NCBI GenBank assembly: GCA_021732415.1
Contig: JAKFVC010000077.1
Span: forward strand, 47,801-111,800
Direction of reading: 5' to 3'
DNA: 64,000 nt
Source: Planctomycetaceae bacterium
Lineage (GTDB): Bacteria; Planctomycetota; Planctomycetia; Planctomycetales; Planctomycetaceae
Shown here: in pieces, positions 51,932-60,169 of the stretch
Numbering within the stretch: the stretch's first letter is position 1
Layout: every line of letters starts with the position of its first letter
Notes under the pieces: generated by a model
The model's database searches: none
What the model saw: only the letters and a program-made list of their open reading frames with translations
Told to the model about the DNA's origin: nothing
Position numbers and translations under genes: made by a program

Positions 51932-52732
51932 ATGCTCTCTCGGTTGCCGCTCGTTGCGTGTTGTGCGTTGATAGCGTGGGGTTCAGTGTTCATTCCAGTC
52001 GTCTCGCCGGTGGCCGGTGAAGATGCCAAGGTCGAGCCCGGATTTACCGTGATCTACAATGGCAAGGACTTGACCGGCTGGCACAAGAACCCGGAAAAGA
52101 TTGGTCACGGTACGGGTGGCAAATGGGTCGTTGAAGACGGCGCCATCACGGGTGAGCAAGATCCCCCAGGCAGCGGCAATGGCGGCATTCTGCTGTCCGA
52201 TAAGACCTACGGTGATTTCGAAGTCATCTTCGAGGCGAACCCTGACTGGGGTCCGTGCTCGGGCTTCTTTCTGCGCAGCACCGAAAAAGGCAACTGCTTT
52301 CAGATGATGCTCGACTATCACGACAAGGGCAACGTCGGCCAGATCTATCGCGAAGGGCTGGACGGGGCGTCCAATCGCACCTTCAATATCGATGGCGTCT
52401 ATGCGGATGCCGAGAAGAAAATGCTGAAGGAAATCAAGGCGACTGCCGCCGCTCCCACCAAGCCCGGTGAGAAGCCGGTCGAGGTCCCTGACTGGTCCAA
52501 GGTCTGGAAGATCGACGGCTGGAACACGATGAAGTGCCGCGTCGTGGGGAATCCTCCAACCATCACGACGTGGATCAACGGCACTCAAATCACCGAGTAC
52601 ACGAGCGACAAGAAGTTCGAGAATGTTTTGAAAGACAAGGGGCACATTGCCTTCCAGGTCCATGGCGGCGCATACGGCTGGCCCAAGGGAGCCAAGGTTC
52701 GCTTCCGCAATGTCCGCGTGAAAGAACTGTAA
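51932..52732 (+). CDS. DUF1080 (3-keto-disaccharide hydrolase-like) secreted protein
   Basis: 266 residues from ATG 51932 (AAGGAAATACCAG upstream). Signal peptide: LSRLPLVACCALIAWGSVFIPVVSPVAG|ED. DUF1080 concanavalin-like fold: FTVIYNGKDLTGWHKN, WVVEDGAITGEQDP, GGILLSDKTYGDFEVIFE, SGFFLRSTEKGNCFQMMLDYHD, WNTMKCRVVGNPPTITTWINGTQITEY and GHIAFQVHGG. The family is common in planctomycetes; some members cleave 3-keto-glycosides. Divergently transcribed from the fusion peptidase. No oxidoreductase partner is adjacent. Confidence 0.88.
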   Translation: MLSRLPLVACCALIAWGSVFIPVVSPVAGEDAKVEPGFTVIYNGKDLTGWHKNPEKIGHGTGGKWVVEDGAITGEQDPPGSGNGGILLSDKTYGDFEVIFEANPDWGPCSGFFLRSTEKGNCFQMMLDYHDKGNVGQIYREGLDGASNRTFNIDGVYADAEKKMLKEIKATAAAPTKPGEKPVEVPDWSKVWKIDGWNTMKCRVVGNPPTITTWINGTQITEYTSDKKFENVLKDKGHIAFQVHGGAYGWPKGAKVRFRNVRVKEL

Positions 52733-52755
52733 CGGCAGCAAAGTGGCGGTGCCCT

Positions 52756-52824
52756 GTAGCCCGACTCTCTGAGTCGGGTCGTTGCCTGAAAGGCAAATGC
52801 TCCCGACTCAGAGAGTCGGGCTAC
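52756..52824. repeat. REP pair, GTAGCCCGACTC family
   Basis: GTAGCCCGACTCTCTGAGTC at 52756 and its exact inverse ending CTAC at 52824, with a TTGCCTGAAAGGCAA hairpin between them. It lies between convergent genes. Confidence 0.85.
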
Positions 52825-52831
52825 AGGTTCG

Positions 52832-54187
52832 TTACGCGAACAATTCGGCAATCGGTTCGCCGTGTTCGACAAGTCGTGTAGGCCGGTTCTGGCGGTCGGG
52901 TAGATAGGTATCGTGATCGATACCCAGGACCTTGTAGATACTCGCCAATAGGTCGCCCGGGCCGAAGGGGCGATCTTGCGGTTCGCCGCCGTTGGAGGTC
53001 GTCGAGCCGATGATTTGACCTTCACGGATGCCTCCGCCACTGAGGACCGCGTGCATGGCTCGGGGCCAGTGGCCGCGGCCGACATGAGCGTCGATCCGCG
53101 GATTGCGGCCGAATTCGCCGCACGCCACCACCAGGACACGTTCGCTGAGCCCTCGTTCGTGCAGATCTTCGATCAACGCTGACAGGGCCTGGTCGTAGAT
53201 GGGCAGACGCTTGCGGAGATTCTTTTCGATCACATAATGATCATCCCACCAATCGACGTCTTTCTCATAGAGGTTGACGGTGACGAACGTGGCGCCCGCT
53301 TCGACCAGGCGGCGCGCCATCAAGGTCGATTGCCCCCAGCCGTGCCGGCCATAGCGGTCGCGCATCGCGTCGGACTCACGCGTGATATCAAAAATATCCC
53401 GCGCACGACTTCCGGCGATCAGGTCAAACGCCTGCCGCTGATTCTCATCCATCGACTCAAGAGCGCCTGCCGCTTCCAGCTGGCGGGAGGTGGTATCGAA
53501 CGTTCGCAATAGCTCACGACGTCCAGAAAACCGTGCCAGGTTGACCTCGGTCGGCAATTGGAATTCCGGTGGACGATACTTGCCGATCGACGGATCGCCG
53601 CCCGCATTCACCGCGTTGTAGCGACTGCCGAGATACGTGGCGGCCTGATAGAAGCCCATGTGTGAACGGTAATCTTCCGGCACACACGCATAGGCGGGCA
53701 CTCCAGGTTCACACGCACCGCGCAGCCTGGAGACAACCGAGCCCTGACAGGGTTGCTGCTGGCCTCGTTCACGAGCTTGCAATAACGGATAGCCGGTTTG
53801 CAGCCAGTGCGACGCATCATCATGCACCGACAGAGTGTGATGCAGCGAACGAATGACCGACAGCTTATTCGCGATAGCGGCGTGCCGCGGCATCAGGTCG
53901 CACACGTCCAAGCCGGGCAAATTTGTCGAAATGGGAGTGAACGGGCCGCGGACTTCGGCGGGAGCATTCGGCTTCATATCGTAAGTGTCGATGTGCGACG
54001 GACCACCCGCCATCCACAACAAGATCACGGACGTCTTAATCGCAGGTTCGCCTGCAGCCTGGACCCGCTTGGGTACCGTGAGATCGGCACCTGTCAAACC
54101 GGCCAGCGTCAATGTGCCCAGTTGGAGAAAGCTGCGTCGCGGTAATCCTGCCCGTCGATCTTCGGCACCTGCGGAAATCTGCAGCAT
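52832..54187 (-). CDS. DUF1501 (sulfatase-like) Tat-exported protein
   Basis: 451 residues from ATG 54187 with AGGAG upstream. The frame is open for 95 more codons without similarity. The leader LPRRSFLQLGTLTLAGLTGADLTV has the twin arginines. Conserved: VILLWMAGGPSHIDTYDMKPNAPAEVRGPF, SVIRSLHHTLSVHDDASHWLQTG, RVLVVACGEFGRNPRIDAHVGRGHWPRAMHAVLSGGGIREGQ and YKVLGIDHDTYLPD. Third DUF1501 gene of the window, again without its usual DUF1549/1553 partner. Confidence 0.88.
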   Translation of the reverse strand: MLQISAGAEDRRAGLPRRSFLQLGTLTLAGLTGADLTVPKRVQAAGEPAIKTSVILLWMAGGPSHIDTYDMKPNAPAEVRGPFTPISTNLPGLDVCDLMPRHAAIANKLSVIRSLHHTLSVHDDASHWLQTGYPLLQARERGQQQPCQGSVVSRLRGACEPGVPAYACVPEDYRSHMGFYQAATYLGSRYNAVNAGGDPSIGKYRPPEFQLPTEVNLARFSGRRELLRTFDTTSRQLEAAGALESMDENQRQAFDLIAGSRARDIFDITRESDAMRDRYGRHGWGQSTLMARRLVEAGATFVTVNLYEKDVDWWDDHYVIEKNLRKRLPIYDQALSALIEDLHERGLSERVLVVACGEFGRNPRIDAHVGRGHWPRAMHAVLSGGGIREGQIIGSTTSNGGEPQDRPFGPGDLLASIYKVLGIDHDTYLPDRQNRPTRLVEHGEPIAELFA

Positions 54188-54360
54188 TCTTCTGCTCCTG
54201 GTGAGATCCCAGTCGTCTCGCGCTGAGCGACAGGCAAACACATCAACAACAACCACTGCGTGATTATGTCGGAATTGTTTGGCCGTTCCAATCCGAATCC
54301 CCGCGATTTGGTGTTTATATAATTTCGGAGATAGGGGCAGGTGGGTGCATGCTTTTATAT

Positions 54361-54430
54361 CCTTTAAGTTCCTTCTGTCCTTTTGTGAACCTCTCCCAAA
54401 GGGACGAAAGGGACAGAAAGGACTTAAGGG
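54361..54430. repeat. Inverted repeat with reiterated TCCTTT/AAAGGGAC words
   Basis: CCTTTAAGTTCCTTCTGTCC (54361-) pairs with GGGACAGAAAGGACTTAAGG (to about 54429). Similar word-rich inverted repeats lie at 60065-60142 and 61911-61995. It is near the DUF1501 promoter region. Confidence 0.7.
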
Positions 54431-54743
54431 ACGCCAGAACCGGGAACACCTCATTCTGAGACTGATTCTCAATTTCAGCCGCGATACACACCGCCGGGCC
54501 TTGGCGTAACATCAAGTCTCAACTCAGGTTGGTTGTGTTAATTCGTAAAATAACGATTGAAAATCCTCTGGACTAAGAAATAAACAAATCTAGAATTGGC
54601 TGATGTGAATAATTGATGAAGGCACCCATTTCGGGGTCGACGTAATAATCGCGTTCACATCGTTTTTTGTCGCATTCGCGGCGCTCAGTCGAATCGTCAG
54701 CCACATTTCTGTCATCGCCCGCTGGGCCAGGGGAAGCAACGTC
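54431..54743. other. Intergenic, nothing recognised
   Basis: AT-richer stretch (about 54530-54620) between divergent genes, presumably promoter-bearing. No gene or RNA supported. Confidence 0.35.
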
Positions 54744-55127
54744 ATGGAAGCGTTGAAGAGGATTAGCACGTCGTGCTGGGATGTGGCTCGTCACCGCAAG
54801 GTGCCGCTGGAAACCGAAACCGCCTGGTTCATCCTCGCGAGTTTGCTCGATTTCTTCATGACTTACCTCATGCTGCAGCATCAGGAAATTCAATTCGTCG
54901 AGTCCAATCCGATCGCTCTGTACTTCATAAATCACTGGGGTATTAAAGGGCTACTCTGTTTCAAATTGAGCGTGGTCGCATTCGTCTCGCTGATCTGCCA
55001 GATCATCGCCCGGGAGAACCTGCAACTGGGGCGTAAAGTTCTGTTTGCTGGCACCACCATCGTCAGCGTCGTCGTCGTCTATAGTTTTGTGCTGCATCAG
55101 ACGGCAACCTTCACCCTCCTCAGCTAG
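54744..55127 (+). CDS. Small membrane protein, DUF5658-like
   Basis: 127 residues with three hydrophobic helices: WFILASLLDFFMTYLML (about 29-45), LLCFKLSVVAFVSLICQIIA (about 70-89) and VLFAGTTIVSVVVVYSFVL (about 99-117). The pattern DFFMTYLMLQH...FVESNPIALYFI resembles DUF5658 proteins (the helix with Asp, then E-x-NPI). Function unknown. No clear signal peptide. A strong terminator follows at 55168-55212. Confidence 0.7.
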   Translation: MEALKRISTSCWDVARHRKVPLETETAWFILASLLDFFMTYLMLQHQEIQFVESNPIALYFINHWGIKGLLCFKLSVVAFVSLICQIIARENLQLGRKVLFAGTTIVSVVVVYSFVLHQTATFTLLS

Positions 55128-55167
55128 CTCCCTCGTCCAAGAAATTCGAGCTTCGCTCCAAGTAGAA

Positions 55168-55212
55168 GAGCCCGGGAAAGTTCAACTCGAACTTCCCCGG
55201 GCTCCTATTTTT
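55168..55212 (+). terminator. Strong Rho-independent terminator
   Basis: A 16-bp stem with one mismatch, GAGCCCGGGAAAGTTC (55168-55183) with GAACTTCCCCGGGCTC (55189-55204), loop of 5, then CTATTTTTT. It separates the convergent membrane-protein and DUF1559 genes. Confidence 0.85.
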
Positions 55213-55242
55213 TGGACTGAGACCGTCGACGTCCGGATGGAA

Positions 55243-56265
55243 TTAGAACTCACCAACGACTTCGGCACCGCTACGGGTACAGAGATTCCGCCACACCGCC
55301 AGTGAAATATTTTCGCTGACACTGCGAACAGAACCATCCATCAACATGGAGTTCACCAGACCTACGTGAAAACTGCGCGACGTCACTGCCGCATGGGTGA
55401 CGAATGTCGGATTGGTTCCAGCTCCTGGAGCCAGGTAAGGAGCTTTTTCAGTCGATGAAGCCACGTCCGAGTCAATACCGGCCGAGATCACGTCCGAATT
55501 CGGCGCCAACGTGCCGGTGAATGATGTCTCGTGAATTTTTCCATCGACCCACTCAGTATGGGCATTCGGAGACGCGGTACCACCGACGAGAGCGAGAACC
55601 TCCCCCGGGGTTTCAGGTCTTGTCGCACCCGCCGTGTTCGAATTGCCAGGATTAGTATAGACTTGTGTAAAGGCCTTGACCTCTGAAAGACCGATCGTAT
55701 TGGAGAGACCGTCGGTGAAATTTGCGGAGGTATAGTTGGTATTGATCCCGAATGCTCCGTCACCATTTGTCTGAGTGAGCGGATTCCAGACAAACCAGAC
55801 TCCGCGATTTGCTCCGTAGCTCAGTGGGTAGTGATCCACGCCACCAGAAGTCGACGGCCTCACGCGATCGTTAAGTTCACTGGGACACAAGAGAACTGGA
55901 ATGCGCTGGGCAGTAACCTTCGCGTGCGACAGATCACTATACGCCAAATTGAAATTGATCAAATTCTGCAAGTTGCCTTGATCCAAGTACGGCAGAATTC
56001 GAGCTTGCATCGACCACGAGGCACTCGCGTTGTTAATTCCATAGCAGGCTGCGGGAGGAAACACGGACAGGGAGCTCATGTAGTTATGCAGAGCCAGTCC
56101 CAACTGCTTGAGGTTGTTCTTGCACTGCGAACGCCGAGCTGCTTCACGGGCTTGTTGCACAGCCGGCAACAGCAGACCGATCAACACGGCAATGATGGCG
56201 ATCACCACCAGCAGTTCAATCAGCGTGAAGGCGGGGCGTTTAGCATTTGTTCGACTGAGTAACAT
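55243..56265 (-). CDS. DUF1559 prepilin-like protein
   Basis: 340 residues. Prepilin site and helix [36 protein letters not shown], then [26 protein letters not shown]. Secreted domain with [11 protein letters not shown]; the C terminus carries the H-x9-DG motif ([18 protein letters not shown]) and GAEVVGEF. Paralogue of 28500-29561, with nearly identical first 60 residues. Presumed exported through a type II/IV pilus-like system; role unknown. Confidence 0.92.
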   Translation of the reverse strand: MLLSRTNAKRPAFTLIELLVVIAIIAVLIGLLLPAVQQAREAARRSQCKNNLKQLGLALHNYMSSLSVFPPAACYGINNASASWSMQARILPYLDQGNLQNLINFNLAYSDLSHAKVTAQRIPVLLCPSELNDRVRPSTSGGVDHYPLSYGANRGVWFVWNPLTQTNGDGAFGINTNYTSANFTDGLSNTIGLSEVKAFTQVYTNPGNSNTAGATRPETPGEVLALVGGTASPNAHTEWVDGKIHETSFTGTLAPNSDVISAGIDSDVASSTEKAPYLAPGAGTNPTFVTHAAVTSRSFHVGLVNSMLMDGSVRSVSENISLAVWRNLCTRSGAEVVGEF

Positions 56266-56663
56266 TCGGGGTGCCTTTCGAGTGTTATTCCAAATAGGCG
56301 GGCTGGCTGGCAGTTATTGAGACTGAGTCTCAGTCGCCCCATAATACATTCTTAACCTTGAATGTCAATCATCCCATTGACCTTTGCCAAAATTTGCTGT
56401 CTTGTTCGCGAACCTCTCGGAGGGCGGAATTAGAGCCCTCCAGAATTTGACACATCTCTTGTCATTTTAGGAGTTTCGGGCTAGGCAACAGCCAATTGCA
56501 TTTGTAACTTAGCGAGGCGGCTCGGAACAATCCGGCAAATTCTGCCGAAATGAATGGTGACGAGAATCGCTCATGCAGAGCTGATTTTTAAGTAGCGATG
56601 GATCGCTGAATCGCGAAATTTTCGCGGGCAACAGACTCCCGAAGGGAACAGGGGGGAGACACC
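56266..56663. other. Divergent intergenic region, no gene
   Basis: It contains a GGAGGGC...GCCCTCC hairpin (about 56417-56439) and otherwise nothing recognised. It should carry promoters for both the DUF1559 gene and nrdR. I found no NrdR box here. Confidence 0.4.
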
Positions 56664-57122
56664 ATGCTGTGTCCATTTTGCCGACACGATGAAACGAAGG
56701 TCGTTGAGACCAGAACCAGCGACGATTTTGTCATTCGCCGTCGGCGCGAGTGCCTGAAGTGCATGCGCCGGTACACGACTTATGAGACGATCGAAGAGTC
56801 TCCGATCAAGGTCGTGAAGAAGGATGGGACGCGCGTCCCGTTCGACCGCGAAAGAATTCGCAAAGGCTTGGAAAAAGCCTGCTACAAGCGCCCGATCAAT
56901 GCCGAGCGGATCGAAAGCGTCCTGGCTGCCGTCGAAGCAGACGTGTACCAGAACTTCGACCGCGAAGTCCCGTCACGCTACATCGGCGAACAAGTCTGCG
57001 ACCGCCTGGCGGACGTAGATCACGTGGCGTATGTCCGGTTCGCGTCGGTCTATCGCGAATTCAAAGACGCCAACGACTTCGTCGAGGAACTCGAGCCAAT
57101 TCTGCGGGGCAGACGGCCGTAA
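56664..57122 (+). CDS. nrdR: Transcriptional repressor NrdR
   Basis: 152 residues. An N-terminal zinc ribbon, CPFC (3-6) and CLKC (30-33), is followed by [10 protein letters not shown] and an ATP-cone domain ([29 protein letters not shown] ... [30 protein letters not shown]). NrdR senses dATP/ATP and represses ribonucleotide reductase operons through NrdR boxes. ATG 56664 follows GGGGGGAGACACC. No nrd genes lie nearby. Confidence 0.96.
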   Translation: MLCPFCRHDETKVVETRTSDDFVIRRRRECLKCMRRYTTYETIEESPIKVVKKDGTRVPFDRERIRKGLEKACYKRPINAERIESVLAAVEADVYQNFDREVPSRYIGEQVCDRLADVDHVAYVRFASVYREFKDANDFVEELEPILRGRRP

Positions 57123-57156
57123 CGACCAAGGGGTCGGGTCTAGCCAACGGTTGATG

Positions 57157-57299
57157 AGAAGATTTTTTGGAACACTGATCTACGCTAATCATCACTCATC
57201 GAGATCATTTGAACACAGGGCTAACTTGACCCTCAGCATGAAGCTCCCTGCCTTTCATGAGTGTTGATTAGCGTAGATCAGTGTTCCAAAAATCTTCTT
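57157..57299. repeat. Long near-perfect inverted repeat (43-base arms)
   Basis: The arms at 57157-57199 and 57257-57299 match at about 41 of 43-44 positions (AGAAGATTTTTTGGAACACT ... GTGTTCCAAAAATCTTCTTC), separated by 57 bases. Arms have no internal palindrome, unlike the REPs. The T-runs could let it terminate nrdR transcription. It may be a MITE-like element. Confidence 0.75.
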
Positions 57300-57303
57300 C
57301 TAT

Positions 57304-57605
57304 CCTGCAAGCAGGGCGTGCTTCCTTCGCGCCTGTGCGGTCATCTCCCGAATTACTAACTTGACGGCCAGATTCTGTCGATGCTACCCGAATCACAAAA
57401 CGTAGAAGCATTGCGCGCGAAGAGTTGCTCAGCCGTCAGCCCCAATCCCGCGACTGAGATTCTCGAAACGGGCGCAACAACTTGTGGTGAAACGGCTTGA
57501 CGTGTCAGAAAAGCGTGATCTAATTGAGCTTGGTCAAAATCGCGGCCTTTTACGCCAACTGCCCAAACGACGCCACGTTTTCGATATTCCACTGGAGAGT
57601 TTCCC
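57304..57605. other. Intergenic, no gene supported
   Basis: A minus-strand frame of 83 codons (57356-57607) overlaps the next gene's start region and has no similarity or ribosome-binding site. Nothing else seen. Confidence 0.35.
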
Positions 57606-58364
57606 ATGTCCGAGATGCCACGCCGCGAGTTTTTGAAGTCATCGCTGGTGGCTTCGACGGCACTGTGGTTGCCGACAATCAGCTACGGATTCCCACCAGC
57701 ACCCGGCATCGAACGGCGCGTTGCGGCCTTGGCGACTGCTGAGGAACGCCTGCGACAGCCTGATATCTGGGTCATGGACGTCGTATTGCGTCCTTTACGC
57801 CAAATTCGAGTGAATTTGCCCGACCTGAAGACTGGCGCCACGACCGAACGTCTGGTCTGGTATCTCTGCTACCGAGCCACCAATCGGCTGATCACCGTCA
57901 AGACGTCGCCGAACGAACTGCCTCCGTCGGACAAGGTGCTGGCCGCGAGAACGCAGGTTTTCGTCCCCGAATTTACTTTGGTTACGGATGACAACGGCGA
58001 ACAAAAGCGTTACATTGATCGGGTCATGCCTGCCGCGCAACCCTTGATCAACAAACGGGAACGCGGTGAGTACAAGAACTCGATCGAAATTGTGGGGCCA
58101 TTGCCGCCTGCCGTGCCCGAAGGTAAACCGGGTACGGAAATTATGGGGGTGGCGATGTGGCGTGGAGTCGATCCGACAGCGGATCGGTTCCGAATCTTTA
58201 TGACCGGTTTTTCCAACGGTTATGAAGTCACCAAGGGTCCCAACGACGAGGAAATCGTGCTGCGGAAAACTCTGGTGCAGGAGTACTGGCGTCCGGGGGA
58301 TGAATTACAACAGGACGAACGGGAGATCCGGTCAGAAGGCGATCCAAAGTGGATTTATCGCTAA
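57606..58364 (+). CDS. Tat-exported protein of unknown function
   Basis: 252 residues. The leader MPRREFLKSSLVASTALWLPTISYGFP has a twin-arginine motif and hydrophobic stretch. The mature part has segments PDIWVMDVVLRPLRQIRVNLPD, VWYLCYRATNRLITVKTSP, FTLVTDDNGEQKRYIDRVMPAAQP, GVAMWRGVDPTADRFRIFMTGFSNGYEV and LVQEYWRPGDEL, suggesting a beta-rich fold. I recognise no characterised family. A second ATG four codons in (57615) is possible. rpmA follows 70 bases later. Confidence 0.72.
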   Translation: MSEMPRREFLKSSLVASTALWLPTISYGFPPAPGIERRVAALATAEERLRQPDIWVMDVVLRPLRQIRVNLPDLKTGATTERLVWYLCYRATNRLITVKTSPNELPPSDKVLAARTQVFVPEFTLVTDDNGEQKRYIDRVMPAAQPLINKRERGEYKNSIEIVGPLPPAVPEGKPGTEIMGVAMWRGVDPTADRFRIFMTGFSNGYEVTKGPNDEEIVLRKTLVQEYWRPGDELQQDEREIRSEGDPKWIYR

Positions 58365-58434
58365 CTAGCTCTGACGATCAGATTCCGTTGAACTCGAAAT
58401 TTTGCAAGCTTAGTGTGAGAAGGAAGTAGCAGCG

Positions 58435-58707
58435 ATGGCTCATAAGAAGGGACAAGGGTCCAGCCGTAACGGTCGCGATTCAAACGGTCAGCGACGCGGT
58501 GTGAAGCGCTTTGGCGGTGAAGCCGTCGTGGCCGGCAACATTCTGATTCGTCAATGTGGTACCAAGTGGCGCCCCGGTCGCAATGTCGGCTGTGGTCGCG
58601 ACTACACGTTGTTCGCACTGACCGACGGCAAGGTGATGTTCGATCAGGAAGGCCGCCGCGTCAACGTGATCGCCCCGGTTGCTCTGGCCGATGCCGGCGC
58701 CAACTAA
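58435..58707 (+). CDS. rpmA: 50S ribosomal protein L27
   Basis: 90 residues. Standard start [48 protein letters not shown], then [24 protein letters not shown]. There is no cleavable N-terminal extension of the Firmicutes type. ATG 58435 follows GAGAAGGAAGTAGCAGCG. L27 reaches the peptidyl-transferase centre. Its usual partner rplU (L21) is not next to it. Confidence 0.96.
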   Translation: MAHKKGQGSSRNGRDSNGQRRGVKRFGGEAVVAGNILIRQCGTKWRPGRNVGCGRDYTLFALTDGKVMFDQEGRRVNVIAPVALADAGAN

Positions 58708-58739
58708 GTTGGTTCGATAAGTCTCAGCGATATATACTC

Positions 58740-58771
58740 AGCCCGACTGCCGTTGGCAGCCGGGCTTGTTT
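58740..58771 (+). terminator. Terminator after rpmA
   Basis: AGCCCG (58740-58745) and CGGGCT (58761-58766) with an inner CTGCC/GGCAG helix, followed by TGTTT. Confidence 0.7.
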
Positions 58772-58784
58772 GCTGCGCTGTCCA

Positions 58785-58870
58785 CGAATACAAGCCCGAA
58801 GCGCAAGCGAGTACATTCCGCCCTTTCACTCGACGGAAATGCACTCGCTTGCGCTTCCGGCTTGTATTGA
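58785..58870. repeat. REP pair, GAATACAAGCCCGAAGCG family
   Basis: GAATACAAGCCCGAAGCGCA followed by AGCGAGT (58786-) and the inverse ACTCGCTTGCGCTTCCGGCT ending TGTATT (to 58868) enclose about 30 bases. Only copy of this family in the window. It lies between convergent rpmA and corA. Confidence 0.8.
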
Positions 58871-58881
58871 TATGGTAACGC

Positions 58882-60018
58882 CTACCGCGTTCCCGTCGAT
58901 GACGTAACTCTCGGACGGCCGCCGAGCCATCCCTTGCGATAGAAGAATCCCAGCAAGGCCAACGTCACGACCGCCATCAATCCCAGCGCGAACGGATACC
59001 CGAAATACCATTTCAATTCGGGCATGTTCCACGGCGACACGTTGGGATCGAAGTTCATTCCATACAAGCCCACGATGAAGGTCAACGGAATGAAGATGGT
59101 CGCAATCACCGTCAGCATTCGCATTACTTCGTTGATCTTGTAACTGATGCTCGAGAGCTGGAACTCCAGCAGATCTGACGACAACTCGCGATACGTCTCG
59201 AGCAAATCGATGATCCGCATGATGTGGTCGTAGCAGTCGCGCAAGTAGAGGCGCGTCGAATCTGTGACCTGCGGCACCGGGTCGCGCACCAGCGTATTCA
59301 GCGCGTCTCGCAACGGCCAGATCTTGCGTCGTAACATCAGCAGTTCGCGTTTGATGTCGTGGATCTGCGTCATTGTCGTGGTTTCGGGCGACTTGATGAT
59401 CTCGGTTTCCAAGTCGTCCAGGCGTTCGCCGTACGATTCCAGCAAGGGAAAATAGTGATCGACGATGGCATCCAGCAGCGTATAAGCCAGATAGTCCGGC
59501 CCCGACTGGCGGATGAGCCCCACATGCTGCCGCATTCGTTCGCGCATTGGCTCGAAGCAGTCACCCGCCTCTTCCTGAAAGGTCAGGACAAAGTTGGAGC
59601 CGAGAAACAGGCTGAGCTGTTCCGACTGGATCCGTTCGCCCGCATCAACCTGATGGAAAACGAGAAACTGATGGCCGGGATAGTGCTCCAGTTTGGCTCG
59701 TTGATGGACGTTGATGACGTCTTCCAGCGCGAGCGGATGGATGTGAAAGATCTCACCCAATTCGTGCAGGACTTGGGCGTCCCCCAGTCCGTCCACGTTG
59801 ATCCAGGTGACGGGATAGCGCCCTAGAAAGGGGGCGATTTCGCTGGGCTGCTGGATCTCCTGCTCGACCAGTTCCTGATTGGAATAGGCGATGACTTTGA
59901 TCTGCGGCCGGGGTGCATCAGGGTCTGTCTTCAAAGTCCCGGGCGCCGCCCCCGGGCTCGTACGTCGACGTTGGCGAGCGGCTTCGTCGCGCTTGATCCG
60001 GTGATTGCGTTTGGACAT
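58882..60018 (-). CDS. corA: CorA-family magnesium/divalent cation channel
   Basis: 378 residues from ATG 60018; a TTG four codons upstream is possible. Large cytoplasmic N-terminal domain: WINVDGLGDAQVLHELGEIFHIHPLALEDVINVHQRAKLEHY. Long helices follow (DDLETEIIKSPETTTMTQIHDIKRELLMLRRKIWPLRDAL). Two C-terminal membrane helices flank the selectivity signature YGMNF (ATIFIPLTFIVGLYGMNF; FALGLMAVVTLALLGFFY). It forms a pentameric Mg2+ channel in the inner membrane. No leader riboswitch recognised. Confidence 0.93.
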   Translation of the reverse strand: MSKRNHRIKRDEAARQRRRTSPGAAPGTLKTDPDAPRPQIKVIAYSNQELVEQEIQQPSEIAPFLGRYPVTWINVDGLGDAQVLHELGEIFHIHPLALEDVINVHQRAKLEHYPGHQFLVFHQVDAGERIQSEQLSLFLGSNFVLTFQEEAGDCFEPMRERMRQHVGLIRQSGPDYLAYTLLDAIVDHYFPLLESYGERLDDLETEIIKSPETTTMTQIHDIKRELLMLRRKIWPLRDALNTLVRDPVPQVTDSTRLYLRDCYDHIMRIIDLLETYRELSSDLLEFQLSSISYKINEVMRMLTVIATIFIPLTFIVGLYGMNFDPNVSPWNMPELKWYFGYPFALGLMAVVTLALLGFFYRKGWLGGRPRVTSSTGTR

Positions 60019-60064
60019 GAATGATTTCAATAACGTTCAATAATGGTCGCGGGGTGGTAACGAT

Positions 60065-60142
60065 CCCATAAGTCCCATAGGTCCCATCCGTCCTATAAGT
60101 CCCATGAATTCGATGGGACGGATGGGACAAATGGGACCTATG
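60065..60142. repeat. Inverted repeat with reiterated TCCCAT/ATGGGAC words
   Basis: CATAGGTCCCATCCGTCCTA and the facing GGATGGGACAAATGGGACCT pair imperfectly; both arms are made of near-tandem copies of a TCCCATnnG word. Related in style to 54361-54430 and 61911-61995. Confidence 0.65.
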
Positions 60143-60169
60143 AAAACACCAGACTTTTGAGCGATTTCA

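Noticed and set aside
57356..57607. 83-codon minus-strand frame before the Tat protein gene
   Set aside because: It overlaps the start region of the conserved plus-strand gene and has no supporting signals.
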